DNA of 64,000 nucleotides from Microcaldota archaeon (GTDB lineage: Archaea; Micrarchaeota; Micrarchaeia; Micrarchaeales; CABMGC01): positions 62,001 through 126,000 of the forward strand of contig JAJZRI010000001.1 of NCBI GenBank assembly GCA_021802765.1, written 5' to 3'. The notes beneath the pieces are model-generated. The model saw only the letters and a list, made by a program, of their open reading frames with translations, had not been told where the DNA came from and searched no databases. Positions 42,688 through 51,229 of the stretch are shown piece after piece. The translations under genes were made by a program, and so were the position numbers. Position 1 is the first letter of the stretch. Every line of letters begins with the position of its first letter.

Positions 42688-43611
42688 CTAGGCAGTCTTG
42701 TCCGGAGCCTTTGTGGACTTTTTCGCTGCGGTGCCCTTTTTAGCTGCCTGTTGCAGGTCATCAAAGCCCATTATGCCTATCGGAGTTGGCATGGACAGCC
42801 CCTTGCTCTCTGTCGGCACGAAGATCATCAGATTCTTACCATTCAGGCTCATTTCGTACATCATATTTAGCGCCCTGAGCTGCATTGCTGCAGGGTCTAC
42901 CTTGTACTTCTCCGCCGCCTCGATCATCTTGTCTGCGGCCAGAGATTCGGATTCTGCCAGTGTGACTCTTGCATTCTTTTCCCTCTCTGCAGTAGCAACA
43001 CGGGCCATTGCATCCTGCAGGTCCTGAGGTATCTTAACGTCCCTTATCTCTACTTGTATGGCCTTTACGCCCCAATTCTCTGCCCGGTCCTCTATTAGTC
43101 CCTGGATCGCTTGACCTATAACATCCCTTCCGGCGAGCATGTCGGTGAGGTTTGACTTTCCTATTATATCCCTGAGAGCCGTCTGTGCGGCAAGCTGCAT
43201 CGAATCGAAATATGACTGGACGTTTAGCACCGTCTTTTCAGGATCCTCGACCTGCCAGAAGAGTATCGCATCTACATTAACCGGAACATTATCTTTAGTA
43301 AGGGTCTGCTCGGCACTAAAAGTTGTACTTATGACCCTAAGGTCAAGACTATACGGTGTAGCATCGATTATTGGCATGATTGTAACTAATCCTGGACCAA
43401 TTATTCCTTGATATCTTCCAAGCCTAAGCACAGGCATCCTGTTCCATTCGCTGATCACCCTTATCGACATACCAAAAAGGATAAGCAGTGCGATTATGGA
43501 GACCATAATCCCAGTGGCGGCTCCCGAAAAGAGCGAAAATAGGTATCCTATAATTATCGCCCCGATAATGTCAACGAGTATCGCAGTTCCAGAACCGGCA
43601 TAAGTCTTCAT
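42688..43611 (-). CDS. SPFH/band-7 protein (stomatin-like)
   Basis: About 307 residues. Two hydrophobic N-terminal segments (DIIGAIIIGYLFSLF and GIMVSIIALLILFGMSI) anchor it. The SPFH domain follows with YQGIIGPGLVTIMPIIDATPYSLDLRVISTTF, NVDAILFWQVEDPEK and NWGVKAIQVEIRDVKIPQDLQDAMARVATAERE. It probably forms membrane-bound oligomers. No NfeD protease gene is adjacent. ATG 43611 chosen; a TATA-like AATTATAAAATG is upstream. Confidence 0.88.
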   Translation of the reverse strand: MKTYAGSGTAILVDIIGAIIIGYLFSLFSGAATGIMVSIIALLILFGMSIRVISEWNRMPVLRLGRYQGIIGPGLVTIMPIIDATPYSLDLRVISTTFSAEQTLTKDNVPVNVDAILFWQVEDPEKTVLNVQSYFDSMQLAAQTALRDIIGKSNLTDMLAGRDVIGQAIQGLIEDRAENWGVKAIQVEIRDVKIPQDLQDAMARVATAEREKNARVTLAESESLAADKMIEAAEKYKVDPAAMQLRALNMMYEMSLNGKNLMIFVPTESKGLSMPTPIGIMGFDDLQQAAKKGTAAKKSTKAPDKTA

Positions 43612-43934
43612 AAAAATCAATAATTAACTATCATTTTATAATTAATAAACCTATGGCAATTAGCCACTAGAAATTATGGGATATTAATTTAATAATTAAA
43701 AGCCTTGCCATCGTATTCATTCCAATCACCATACTTTGAGCATCGGGCATGGCATTTTCAGATAGCTATTTCTAATTGTAGCAAAGGCCACATATTCTGC
43801 TGCATGCATATTCTATGGCCATAGTGCAGTTTACTTGAGCGCGCATATAAAATAAATTGATGACTTTACCAGAAGCTGATGCCTTAGAAGTTTGCAGTGG
43901 AAATGGGAGCCAAAAACAAATTGGGCATCAAGAA
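43612..43934. other. Non-coding gap between the SPFH gene and tfb
   Basis: AT-rich DNA with no convincing ORF. It holds the promoter of the SPFH gene (TATA-like sequence near 43634-43646) and the 3' flank of tfb. A short TGATGA/CTGATG stretch near 43859-43883 resembles C/D-box motifs, but a complete guide RNA is not evident. Confidence 0.5.
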
Positions 43935-44927
43935 TCAGAGAACTACATCTACGTTAAGCTCCTTCTTGAGCTCGCGGTACCTGTTCCTTATCGTCACTTC
44001 GGTTACACCTGCTACGTCGGCGACCTCTTTTTGCGTCCTATGTTCCCCTGTAAGCGCCGATGCTATGTACACTGCAGCGGCTGATACTCCAGTAGGGCTC
44101 CTTCCGCTTACAAGGCCCTTCTTCATGGCCTGCTTTAGCAGAAGCACCGCCTTCTCCTGAGCGTCTCCGCTCAGCTTGAGCGCCGAGACATATCTTGGAA
44201 CATAGCTTGATGGGTCTGGAAGCGGGATCTTTAGATGGAGCTCATGAGATATCACCCTAAATGACCTTCCAATCTCCTTCTTTGATACTCCAGATATCTT
44301 GGCGATCTCATCAAGGGTTCTTGGGACGCCCACATTCCTGCATACGGCGTAGAGCGCTGCATTTACCACTGTCTCTATTGGCCTTCCGCGTATTAAATTC
44401 TCCTTAACGCAGTGCCTATAGAGAAGCGCTGCCTGTTCCCTTATGTTGTCAGGAAGTCCAAGGTAGCTGGCTACCCTGTTTAGCTCCGGAAGAGCGATAA
44501 GGTAGTTCCTCTCGCTGGAACTGGCGATGCTCGCCCTCTTGTGCCATTTCCTCATCCTGTAGAGCTGCGCCTGCCTCTTCGACGGCAGCTTCGTGCCCCT
44601 GATATCCTTGTTATACATATCAATTTCAGTGACAAGACCCTTGTTTGGCTTCATGTATTTTATCGGAGCGCCTGTTCGCGCACGCGCATTCCTCTGATCG
44701 GCGTCGAATGCCCTCCATTCAGGTCCGCTGTCAGTTACATTCTCCTCTATGATTAGGCCGCAGTTGTTGCATACGTACTCTCCCTTCTCATTATCGAAGA
44801 TGATGTCCGTACTGCTGCAGCTTAAGCATTTCTTTGCATCACGCCCGTTGCTTGGAGTGCGTATCTCTACGCGTCTAGGCGATATCCCGTTCTGGGACCT
44901 TGTTTTAGGTTCTATTGCTTCAGTCAT
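43935..44927 (-). CDS. tfb: Transcription initiation factor B (TFB)
   Basis: About 330 residues. The zinc ribbon cysteines C34, C37, C53 and C56 (CLSC ... YVCNNCG) precede the B-finger WRAFDADQRNAR. Two cyclin folds follow, the first around YLIALPELNRVASYLGLPDNIREQAALLYRHC, the second around YVSALKLSGDAQEKAVLLLKQA. Recruits RNA polymerase to TBP-bound promoters. A Shine-Dalgarno AAGGTG sits before ATG 44927; GTG 44933 is a longer alternative. Confidence 0.95.
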   Translation of the reverse strand: MTEAIEPKTRSQNGISPRRVEIRTPSNGRDAKKCLSCSSTDIIFDNEKGEYVCNNCGLIIEENVTDSGPEWRAFDADQRNARARTGAPIKYMKPNKGLVTEIDMYNKDIRGTKLPSKRQAQLYRMRKWHKRASIASSSERNYLIALPELNRVASYLGLPDNIREQAALLYRHCVKENLIRGRPIETVVNAALYAVCRNVGVPRTLDEIAKISGVSKKEIGRSFRVISHELHLKIPLPDPSSYVPRYVSALKLSGDAQEKAVLLLKQAMKKGLVSGRSPTGVSAAAVYIASALTGEHRTQKEVADVAGVTEVTIRNRYRELKKELNVDVVL

Positions 44928-45018
44928 TTGCACACCTTGAATTCTACCGTACCTTAGCCCAAAAATTTGAAACCCGTTACAATTTATAAAATAAATGGGA
45001 ATTTACAAAATTAATCTT

Positions 45019-45030
45019 TTGCATATGCAA
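45019..45030. promoter_or_regulatory. Perfect 12-bp palindrome
   Basis: TTGCATATGCAA is a perfect palindrome lying between the tfb promoter region and the mini-ORF at 45097-45162. It could be a protein-binding site, but no family link can be shown. Confidence 0.25.
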
Positions 45031-45096
45031 GCTGTGTATTTAGCACGGCGCGATTGCGCCGCACTTCTTGCACATGCATTGGCAGTACTTAAACTA

Positions 45097-45162
45097 CTAC
45101 CTTTTCTTGCTTGATTTCTTGTGCCCTTTTGCACTTTTCTTATGTGTTGTTTTCTTTGCCAT
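45097..45162 (-). CDS. Tiny Lys-rich ORF with in-frame Cys-rich continuation after two TAG codons
   Basis: Twenty-one codons encode MAKKTTHKKSAKGHKKSSKKR, very basic. The frame then has TAG TAG and continues as FKYCQCMCKKCGAIAPC to a TAA at 45040-45042. Whether it is a short peptide, a broken gene or a readthrough product is unknown. TAG is used as a normal stop elsewhere in the window. The 45040-45162 stretch also contains a GC-rich hairpin (CGGCGC-GATT-GCGCCG, 45046-45061). Confidence 0.35.
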   Translation of the reverse strand: MAKKTTHKKSAKGHKKSSKKR

Positions 45163-45461
45163 GTTTTTCACGATGATTATACATTGCGTTCAAAGTATAA
45201 TAACCCCCATTTTTGGGCCGTTGTAAATTATTAAGATGAAATAAAAGGAAAATAATTCAAAATTAAAGGTTTTGTGGTTGCCCGTGTAACCTTCATGAAC
45301 TTTAATTGGCATAATTAAGCTTCAAACTTGAACCTGGATTTTCCCTTATGCTTATCTCAACCTACCAAGCATCCCATTCAAAAATCCAGCGGCCCGAAGA
45401 TCCCATCTTAGAAAAGAATAAAAAGCTGCAATTAGATATTCTCATCTGACTGGTAAGGCAA
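45163..45461. other. Non-coding gap upstream of the GT-C gene
   Basis: About 300 bp with no ORF seen on either strand. It contains a short G/C-rich inverted stretch (CCCCCATTTTTGGG, 45209-45222) and AT-rich segments that probably carry the promoters of both flanking genes. No RNA family was recognised. Confidence 0.45.
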
Positions 45462-47075
45462 ATGGCACAAAAACCTGCTCGTGGTCGCAAGGAAGTTGAT
45501 GTGAACAAAAAGTACTATATCTTTCTGCTTGCTATTGTTGTATTTGCTATCATTTACTCCATAGTATTTATAGATGGTCCATCATATTTTGGTGACGACG
45601 TAACTTACTTATCTTTGGCATATAACGTTTTGCATGGACACTTCATTGAGAATGGTTACATATTCAGCGTAAGGCTTATGCAAATAATGCCTATTGCATT
45701 ATTCTACAAACTCTTTGGTGTAAATCTGATTACGGATTCTGCATGGGACATAACTTCATTCATAGGCATAATAATAATATCATTTTTCATGGCAAAGGAA
45801 CTCTTCAATGAAAGGGCCGGTGCAATTGCGGCAACTCTGGCTGCATTCTTCCCGTTGATTGTTGTGTATTCATCCACTATAAGTGAAGACGTGCCCCTTG
45901 CATTCCTCACATCTCTGGCCCTACTAGCCCTGCTATATGGTCAGAAAAGAAATTCAGAAAAGTGGTATATGCTCTGTGGGATCCTGTTAGTGGCATCCTT
46001 CCTGGTGTCACCCGAAGCTGCAGTCATATGGATAATAGTAATTGCATACCTAATCATCGAGGTGCTGCGTAAAAAAATAAGAATAGATAAAAAGCTAGCT
46101 CACCTGGCATATGGGATTGCAATAGCCCTAATTGTCTTAATGACATTTAATTATCTCAACTCCCAAAACCCATTAGTGACTTTTGATGTAAATCTACATT
46201 TCTATAGCGCTGTTGGCGGTAATGACACCATACCCTCAACCAATACCAACCTAATGTTCTATCCAAACGTGATGTTTCCTTACAATCTATACTCATTTCT
46301 AGCCACGTTTGTAATCACACATAACCTCTCGCTTGGAAATCTTGTGCAATATGTATATTATGCAAATCAGAATACGTCCACTGGATTCTACTTCTACGCC
46401 GTCGTGGCATCTTTGCTTTACTTACTCGTTAGACTTGAGAAAAAATCATATTTTGCAATATTCTTTCTGGTGGCCGGTTTTCTATATCTAGAATTTGGAC
46501 CTATGCACATATCTCTTTCTCCATTTGAGTATTTGCCCAGTTATAGGCTTGATAGGTTTCTTATGATAATAGCTGTGCCGGCATTGGTCGTTATGGGCAT
46601 TGCTATAGCAAAATTTATCGAAGACAATCCGTTTAGAAGCAAGTACATAACAGGTGTGGCATCAGTTTTAATGATATCATTCTTGATTGGAACGTCAATA
46701 CCCATAAACATGAACTGGCACCAAGTTCTAGTATATGAAAGGTATGACCAGATGGCAATCTCAAATTATTTGCTTGGAGTTTCAAATTATAGCGCAGTGT
46801 ACTTCCCCAATTCTGATCCTAGCATAAGCATATACGCTCGCTTTGTAAACGCCGAGCGCTTCGTGGCGTATTCGTCGTTTAGCAATTGCAGCGCATTCAA
46901 AAACAACTCATATGTTGTTCTACCTATAAATCCGCCTGCCGGGAAGGATAATGTATCGAAATGCCAATATTGGCAGCTTGTTCTAAGCCCATCCCCCCAG
47001 GGCAACTTTACAGATTCGACAATATATCAAGGCAGATATGCAATTGCAAGGCTCTACTATTTGCCTGCCCATTAA
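45462..47075 (+). CDS. GT-C membrane glycosyltransferase (PMT/ArnT-like)
   Basis: A 537-residue protein. After a short N-terminal tail, a first helix (~17-35) leads to the loop DGPSYFGDDVTYLSLAYNVLHG, where the GDD acids mark the catalytic site of GT-C enzymes using lipid-linked sugars. About 10-12 helices follow, then an extracellular C-terminal domain from ~residue 430. It probably glycosylates surface proteins, such as the Thr-rich one upstream; that link is inference. Confidence 0.82.
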   Translation: MAQKPARGRKEVDVNKKYYIFLLAIVVFAIIYSIVFIDGPSYFGDDVTYLSLAYNVLHGHFIENGYIFSVRLMQIMPIALFYKLFGVNLITDSAWDITSFIGIIIISFFMAKELFNERAGAIAATLAAFFPLIVVYSSTISEDVPLAFLTSLALLALLYGQKRNSEKWYMLCGILLVASFLVSPEAAVIWIIVIAYLIIEVLRKKIRIDKKLAHLAYGIAIALIVLMTFNYLNSQNPLVTFDVNLHFYSAVGGNDTIPSTNTNLMFYPNVMFPYNLYSFLATFVITHNLSLGNLVQYVYYANQNTSTGFYFYAVVASLLYLLVRLEKKSYFAIFFLVAGFLYLEFGPMHISLSPFEYLPSYRLDRFLMIIAVPALVVMGIAIAKFIEDNPFRSKYITGVASVLMISFLIGTSIPINMNWHQVLVYERYDQMAISNYLLGVSNYSAVYFPNSDPSISIYARFVNAERFVAYSSFSNCSAFKNNSYVVLPINPPAGKDNVSKCQYWQLVLSPSPQGNFTDSTIYQGRYAIARLYYLPAH

Positions 47076-47106
47076 ATTGCCCACGCCTAAAAGCGGGAGA
47101 TTTTCA

Positions 47107-47340
47107 TCAGTTGAATAACAGCCTCTGCCTTTGAGTATTGTCCTCCCTTACATATCTTCTCACGATGTCTTCAGTCACATTGCTGACTGACATGTAGAAA
47201 TATCCGCTACCCCAGAAGTGACCGCCCAGTGCTTTTCTTAATCTCAAGATGTGATTATGAACATATGGTAAGAACTCGCGACTTTCAACAAACCAATTGC
47301 ATGCGCAACTGAAAGATAAGGCGATATCTTCTGCACGCAT
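47107..47340 (-). pseudogene. IS200/IS605 TnpA transposase remnant
   Basis: The 77-residue frame ends with ILRLRKALGGHFWGSGYFYMSVSNVTEDIVRRYV, the C-terminal part of Y1 transposases (compare the GxFWxxGYF...VG...Y pattern). The catalytic His-His half is missing, so the copy is dead. The first ~38 residues fit the expected order poorly. A 43-bp repeat lies 69 bp upstream (47409-47451). Confidence 0.65.
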
Positions 47341-47408
47341 GTGCCATATTCACCTTGCCCACTTTATGGAGGTTATGGGAAACTGTGGGATTCAACCTCC
47401 GAAAGGAA

Positions 47409-47451
47409 AGCCCAGAGAGTGCGCTTCAGGTAAGGAGCGTTGCCCAAAGGA
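47409..47451 (+). repeat. 43-bp dispersed repeat, copy A, next to the IS200 remnant
   Basis: AGCCCAGAGAGTGCGCTTCA and then GGTAAGGAGCGTTGCCCAAAGGA matches copy B (52197-52239) at 41 of 43 positions. GGTAA/TTGCC pairs as a small hairpin. A plus-strand frame runs through both copies. It may be an IS605 end or an omega-RNA scaffold. Confidence 0.7.
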
Positions 47452-47504
47452 TATGTAATGCTATTGATTGCACAGGATTGATGCTGAAGTATATTGCAAC
47501 ACCA

Positions 47505-48704
47505 TTATGATTTATGTAACTTATACGAAAATGAGCTTAGAAAAGCAAGATATACTTCGTAAATGGCTTTGAACTCACTAAGATCTACATATTCGTCATT
47601 GGAATGGGCCATATCAAAATTTCCAGGACCATAAGAGATGGTTGGTATTCCCTTATACCTGAAGAACCTTCCATCAGAGGCGCCGGTAGACACTATTGGC
47701 TTAGGGTATTTTGCATGTCTTGCTACGGATTTCATGAAAGAGTGCACATGCCTATCATTCATGTCAGTATAATTTGACTCGGAACTTGGGCATTTTTCTA
47801 CTTCTGCGGCGGGAGCTAATTTCCTTACCGTGTCCAGGACTTTTTTTGAGGATACTCCAGGAGGTAGACGCATATCAACATCGGCCTCGCAGGAATCTGG
47901 AACAACATTTACCTTATTACCACCTCGTAATACCGATGGATTAATGGTTATTTTTACTGCGTCTGAACCGAACAGAGTGCGGCTATTGAGTAGAGCAGGC
48001 CTAACTGCTTCTGGAAATTTGATGGGCATTTTAGATATTCCAGATAGCTTGTCTAGCGCCCCAATCATTGCAACTACTGCATTTTTACCCAAGGAAGGCC
48101 TGCTGCTATGCGATGCCTTGCCTTGAGTCCTCAACTTGACGTGAAGCACCCCTTTTTCCCCTATCCCTACATATCTTAATCCAGTAGGCTCGGCTACAAG
48201 CACCAGGTCAGGAGAGTATTTTTCCGCAAGATATCTTGAGCAATTAAATCCGCCCGTCTCTTCGTCTGAGACGGCAGTGAATATCAATCTTTGACCAGGA
48301 TGTTCCTTCATTCTGCTCATAAGTAACATGAACATTGCAAGACCAGATTTCATGTCGGCTGCGCCTCTGCCGAAGAGTTTGCCGTTTGAGACAGTGCCTG
48401 AAAATGGATCGCGCACCCATTTTCCATCACCCTGTGGCACAACGTCCATGTGCCCATTTAACAGTATTGTCTTCTTGCCGGTGCCAACCTCTGCGATTAC
48501 TACAGGATGGCCTTTCCTGAATTCAATTATGCGAGATCGTATGCCATGGGCAGTAAACCACCCAGCTATGAATCTGCTTATTCTGTCAAGATTCTCCAAT
48601 CTTCCCTCATGATTGACTGAGGGTATCTTTATGAGTTTTGAAGCAAGATCAAAGAGTTCAACTACTTCTTCCTTTTCTGACGTATGTATTATTCTGCTAC
48701 TCAA
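47505..48704 (-). CDS. M20-family metallopeptidase/deacylase (ArgE/DapE-like)
   Basis: A 399-residue enzyme. The metal motifs are LLNGHMDVVPQGD and GRGAADMKSG, then AVSDEETGGFN with the catalytic Glu, VAEPTGL and, late, SYGPGNFDMAHSNDEY. The lid/dimer domain is intact. Acetylornithine deacetylase or succinyl-diaminopimelate desuccinylase are likely, but a carboxypeptidase is possible. Starts at TTG. No arginine or lysine operon is adjacent. Confidence 0.85.
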   Translation of the reverse strand: MSSRIIHTSEKEEVVELFDLASKLIKIPSVNHEGRLENLDRISRFIAGWFTAHGIRSRIIEFRKGHPVVIAEVGTGKKTILLNGHMDVVPQGDGKWVRDPFSGTVSNGKLFGRGAADMKSGLAMFMLLMSRMKEHPGQRLIFTAVSDEETGGFNCSRYLAEKYSPDLVLVAEPTGLRYVGIGEKGVLHVKLRTQGKASHSSRPSLGKNAVVAMIGALDKLSGISKMPIKFPEAVRPALLNSRTLFGSDAVKITINPSVLRGGNKVNVVPDSCEADVDMRLPPGVSSKKVLDTVRKLAPAAEVEKCPSSESNYTDMNDRHVHSFMKSVARHAKYPKPIVSTGASDGRFFRYKGIPTISYGPGNFDMAHSNDEYVDLSEFKAIYEVYLAFLSSFSYKLHKS

Positions 48705-48745
48705 GTAAATCAGTATTATTTACGAGCGATGTTTAATATTTGTTG

Positions 48746-49738
48746 TCAATCTCCTCTCACTACTGAAGACAGACCTGCGTGCCCTTTGTTAATAGGACAT
48801 ACTATCACTATAGAGTCTCCTCGACCATTGTCCATGCCCAATTTGCTATTGAATAGATGCAATAGTTCAAGATTATCAACAGTTGGAACATGACCATATA
48901 GCGATTTTCCATAGGTGCCTCTTTCAACAAATTGGTCTGCCAGATAGCTATTCATTCCGAGCTTTGACGCTACGTATTTTCCTATTTCTATGGCTTCTGC
49001 TTCTGGGGCATTTGTGTTGGGATATACGCAGCTGACCAAATTCTGTGTGGCCCGGTATACTACAATGCTTTGTGTTCTCATGGTAAGATAATCCGGATTT
49101 ACCTCACCAAGCGCAGTCGACAAAGATCCATAAAATAATCCATTTTTCTGGTAGTTCTTGTTTATTGCAATCCCATTGAGATATAAGATGGCCTTTCCGT
49201 GATACTCGTATTTGATGTAAGATGCAAATCCTGCCAATTCCCCATCATGAAACAATAGATGCAACGTATCTCCTTTGACATGATTCTCCATGTCCGATTG
49301 TTTCTTGCTCTTGCCAAATGCATTTCTTGCTATATCAGCAAATTGGTGCAACAACCCTTTCGGCAGAGCAAAATCTACATTGTTAATTGAAACAATCTTA
49401 TTGTCGTTGTTTAACGGTATTGTTCTAGAGTCATGCTTAGATACCAATTCAGTTACTTGCTGTTCCAATAATACTCTTTTTTGAATTCTTTTACTGTCAT
49501 TTATAAGAACCCGGAATATTTTATCTACAGACTTTTGATCTGCACCGAATCTTACTGCTGCATCACGTGCTTTTTCCAGCACTACTGTTTCACGATTCTT
49601 ATCTAATATCCCGATTCCTTTTTCTGCCTTGGCTTTACTTATTTCTATTGACAGCAATTCCCTATCTCTTAGCAATTTCACCAAATCCATAGTAATTTGG
49701 TCAATCCTTGTTCGACTAACTTCTATTGTATTTGCCAT
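48746..49738 (-). CDS. Chorismate mutase (AroQ) fused to a GNAT-like acetyltransferase
   Basis: A 330-residue protein. Residues 1-90 are an AroQ domain with every active-site residue of the E. coli enzyme conserved: R9, R26, K37, D46, R49, E50 and Q86 (in order, equivalent to R11, R28, K39, D48, R51, E52, Q88). Residues ~120-330 look like a GNAT fold: HLLFHDGELAGFASYIKYEY, then LNGIAINKNYQKNGLFYGSLSTAL. It should make prephenate for the PheA and TyrA encoded at 3249-4890. The acetyltransferase substrate is unknown. ATG 49738 is chosen over an upstream TTG. Confidence 0.78.
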   Translation of the reverse strand: MANTIEVSRTRIDQITMDLVKLLRDRELLSIEISKAKAEKGIGILDKNRETVVLEKARDAAVRFGADQKSVDKIFRVLINDSKRIQKRVLLEQQVTELVSKHDSRTIPLNNDNKIVSINNVDFALPKGLLHQFADIARNAFGKSKKQSDMENHVKGDTLHLLFHDGELAGFASYIKYEYHGKAILYLNGIAINKNYQKNGLFYGSLSTALGEVNPDYLTMRTQSIVVYRATQNLVSCVYPNTNAPEAEAIEIGKYVASKLGMNSYLADQFVERGTYGKSLYGHVPTVDNLELLHLFNSKLGMDNGRGDSIVIVCPINKGHAGLSSVVRGD

Positions 49739-49766
49739 ACCCACACCCAATTAAGCGTAAATGTAA

Positions 49767-49937
49767 CTAGTCAGCGTAGACTATTCTCCATGATTCATAT
49801 CCGTCCGGAACCCACTTTACCGGTCTTTCAGCATTGTTAAGCGGGATGGTGGCTGGGGAGGGTCCGAAAGCTAGGGGATCTGTTCGGTGATAATCCAGTC
49901 CGAGGACGTACTTCAAAACACGCAGTTTCATACCCAT
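49767..49937 (-). CDS. 56-residue unknown small protein upstream of the chorismate mutase fusion
   Basis: ORF MGMKLRVLKYVLGLDYHRTD... ending WVPDGYESWRIVYAD with a TAG stop. Composition is that of a real protein: aromatic residues, prolines and charged residues evenly spread, no low complexity. A TATA-like GTATATATAC (49979-49988) lies about 45 bp upstream, so a short leader is expected. It ends 28 bp before the AroQ-GNAT gene in the same direction, so the two may be co-transcribed. No family recognised. Confidence 0.55.
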   Translation of the reverse strand: MGMKLRVLKYVLGLDYHRTDPLAFGPSPATIPLNNAERPVKWVPDGYESWRIVYAD

Positions 49938-50174
49938 AAATTTACCCAGCCCACAAATTAAGTGTTATTGATATGCTCGTATATATACAAAGCGAAAACA
50001 GTAAATATTAACAAATTTGTTAAATTTACTCTTAATTAAGCAACTTATTGCAGTCGATATGATAGTTTATTTACTAATTAATTGAATTACAAGTAACTAT
50101 CACTATTTTGATATATTTTATACTAAAAGAGCAACTTTAAAGATTTTTACTACGATCATAATCCAGGACCACTT
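49938..50174. promoter_or_regulatory. AT-rich divergent promoter region
   Basis: Very AT-rich DNA between the 56-aa gene and the Lrp-like gene. TATA-like sites are GTATATATAC (minus) and TATATTTTATAC (50110-50121, plus), each about 26-60 bp from its start codon. No other feature seen. Confidence 0.4.
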
Positions 50175-51218
50175 ATGACAGATCCAATATATGAGTTTGA
50201 GAGTCTTTTCAACCAAAAGTACAGTAATATTACTAAGAAGATAATGCGTATGCTCTCTGAGAACGCAAGGGTAACTGATACAGAAATGGCAAAAAAGCTC
50301 GGTATTACCAGACAGGCAGTGGCAAAACGATTGACAAGAATAGACAATGGCCTGAAAATAAAGTATACCCTTGAGCTCAATGAGGAAGCCCTTGGACTTG
50401 TCCACCCACACTTAATAATAGCCAGATTTGATGAGAAACCAGATTATGAACATATTGAAGCGCTACTCAAGAAATCACATATACCGCAATTTGCTGCAAT
50501 CACGATGAGGAATAGGGGCCTGCTGATATATGCAAATTCGACTTCGAGAAGCGCCTATGCGCACTGGGACAAAGGAATACAGATGCTTCTCGCAGATTAT
50601 AAGGCTTCTTGGTATTCATCTGAGATAGCACATAGACAACTTGGTTTCTTTCCTATAAGAAGCGAGACTCTTGATACTATAAAGATTAATGACAAGTACA
50701 GGGAAATAATCGGACTTCTGAATTCTAATTCGAGAGCCTCATTAAAAGATATAGCTAAGAGTCTTGGGATACCATTTCATGTGCTTATCTACAACTTCAA
50801 GAAGCTCTTGAAAACAGGCTACATAAGGAGATTTACCATAGTGGAGAGACCCGTACCACACACTAAAGTGCAGTACTATTTTGCAAAGCTTACTCTTACT
50901 CGATTATTTGCACAGTGTGCGGCGAATGCCAGGAAGGCGTTGGTTTATGATGATCAAAATCCGCTTATTAGTAGGTATTCATTCTGCAGCCAACTCATAG
51001 GCAGCAATGATTTTTTTGCCATGGGCGTCTTTGACAATAAAAGAATAGGATATAGGAATGGGATTCAATATTATAAAGATGCAATGGAATCGCAGAAAGT
51101 GAAGATGATGCATGGAGTTATAGACAAAGTGCTTGTAGGAAACCTGCCTTTAAGGAGTATAGACAATAAAAAGGAATACCACATTCTCGACTGGAATCCA
51201 GAGCTAAAGCCCGAATAG
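50175..51218 (+). CDS. Lrp-like transcription factor with two winged helices, paralog of 37515
   Basis: A 347-residue protein. HTH 1 (ARVTDTEMAKKLGITRQAVAKRLTRID, residues ~30-56) and HTH 2 (SNSRASLKDIAKSLGIPFHVLIYNFKKLLKTGYIRRF, ~183-220) have the same spacing as the regulator at 37515-38543, and the tail LVGNLPLRSIDNKKEYHILDW matches its C-terminus. Targets unknown; position between the aromatic-amino-acid fusion and unknown genes suggests local control. Confidence 0.75.
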   Translation: MTDPIYEFESLFNQKYSNITKKIMRMLSENARVTDTEMAKKLGITRQAVAKRLTRIDNGLKIKYTLELNEEALGLVHPHLIIARFDEKPDYEHIEALLKKSHIPQFAAITMRNRGLLIYANSTSRSAYAHWDKGIQMLLADYKASWYSSEIAHRQLGFFPIRSETLDTIKINDKYREIIGLLNSNSRASLKDIAKSLGIPFHVLIYNFKKLLKTGYIRRFTIVERPVPHTKVQYYFAKLTLTRLFAQCAANARKALVYDDQNPLISRYSFCSQLIGSNDFFAMGVFDNKRIGYRNGIQYYKDAMESQKVKMMHGVIDKVLVGNLPLRSIDNKKEYHILDWNPELKPE

Positions 51219-51229
51219 AACGGCGGGGA

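Noticed and set aside
43857-43900. Possible C/D-box guide RNA
   Set aside because: TGATGA and CTGATG are present, but the spacing, second box pair and terminal stem needed for a guide RNA are not clear.
45040-45162. General UAG recoding (pyrrolysine-like)
   Set aside because: Other genes here end at TAG at their expected C-terminus (for example 985-987 and 49767-49769), so genome-wide reassignment is unlikely; only local readthrough remains possible.
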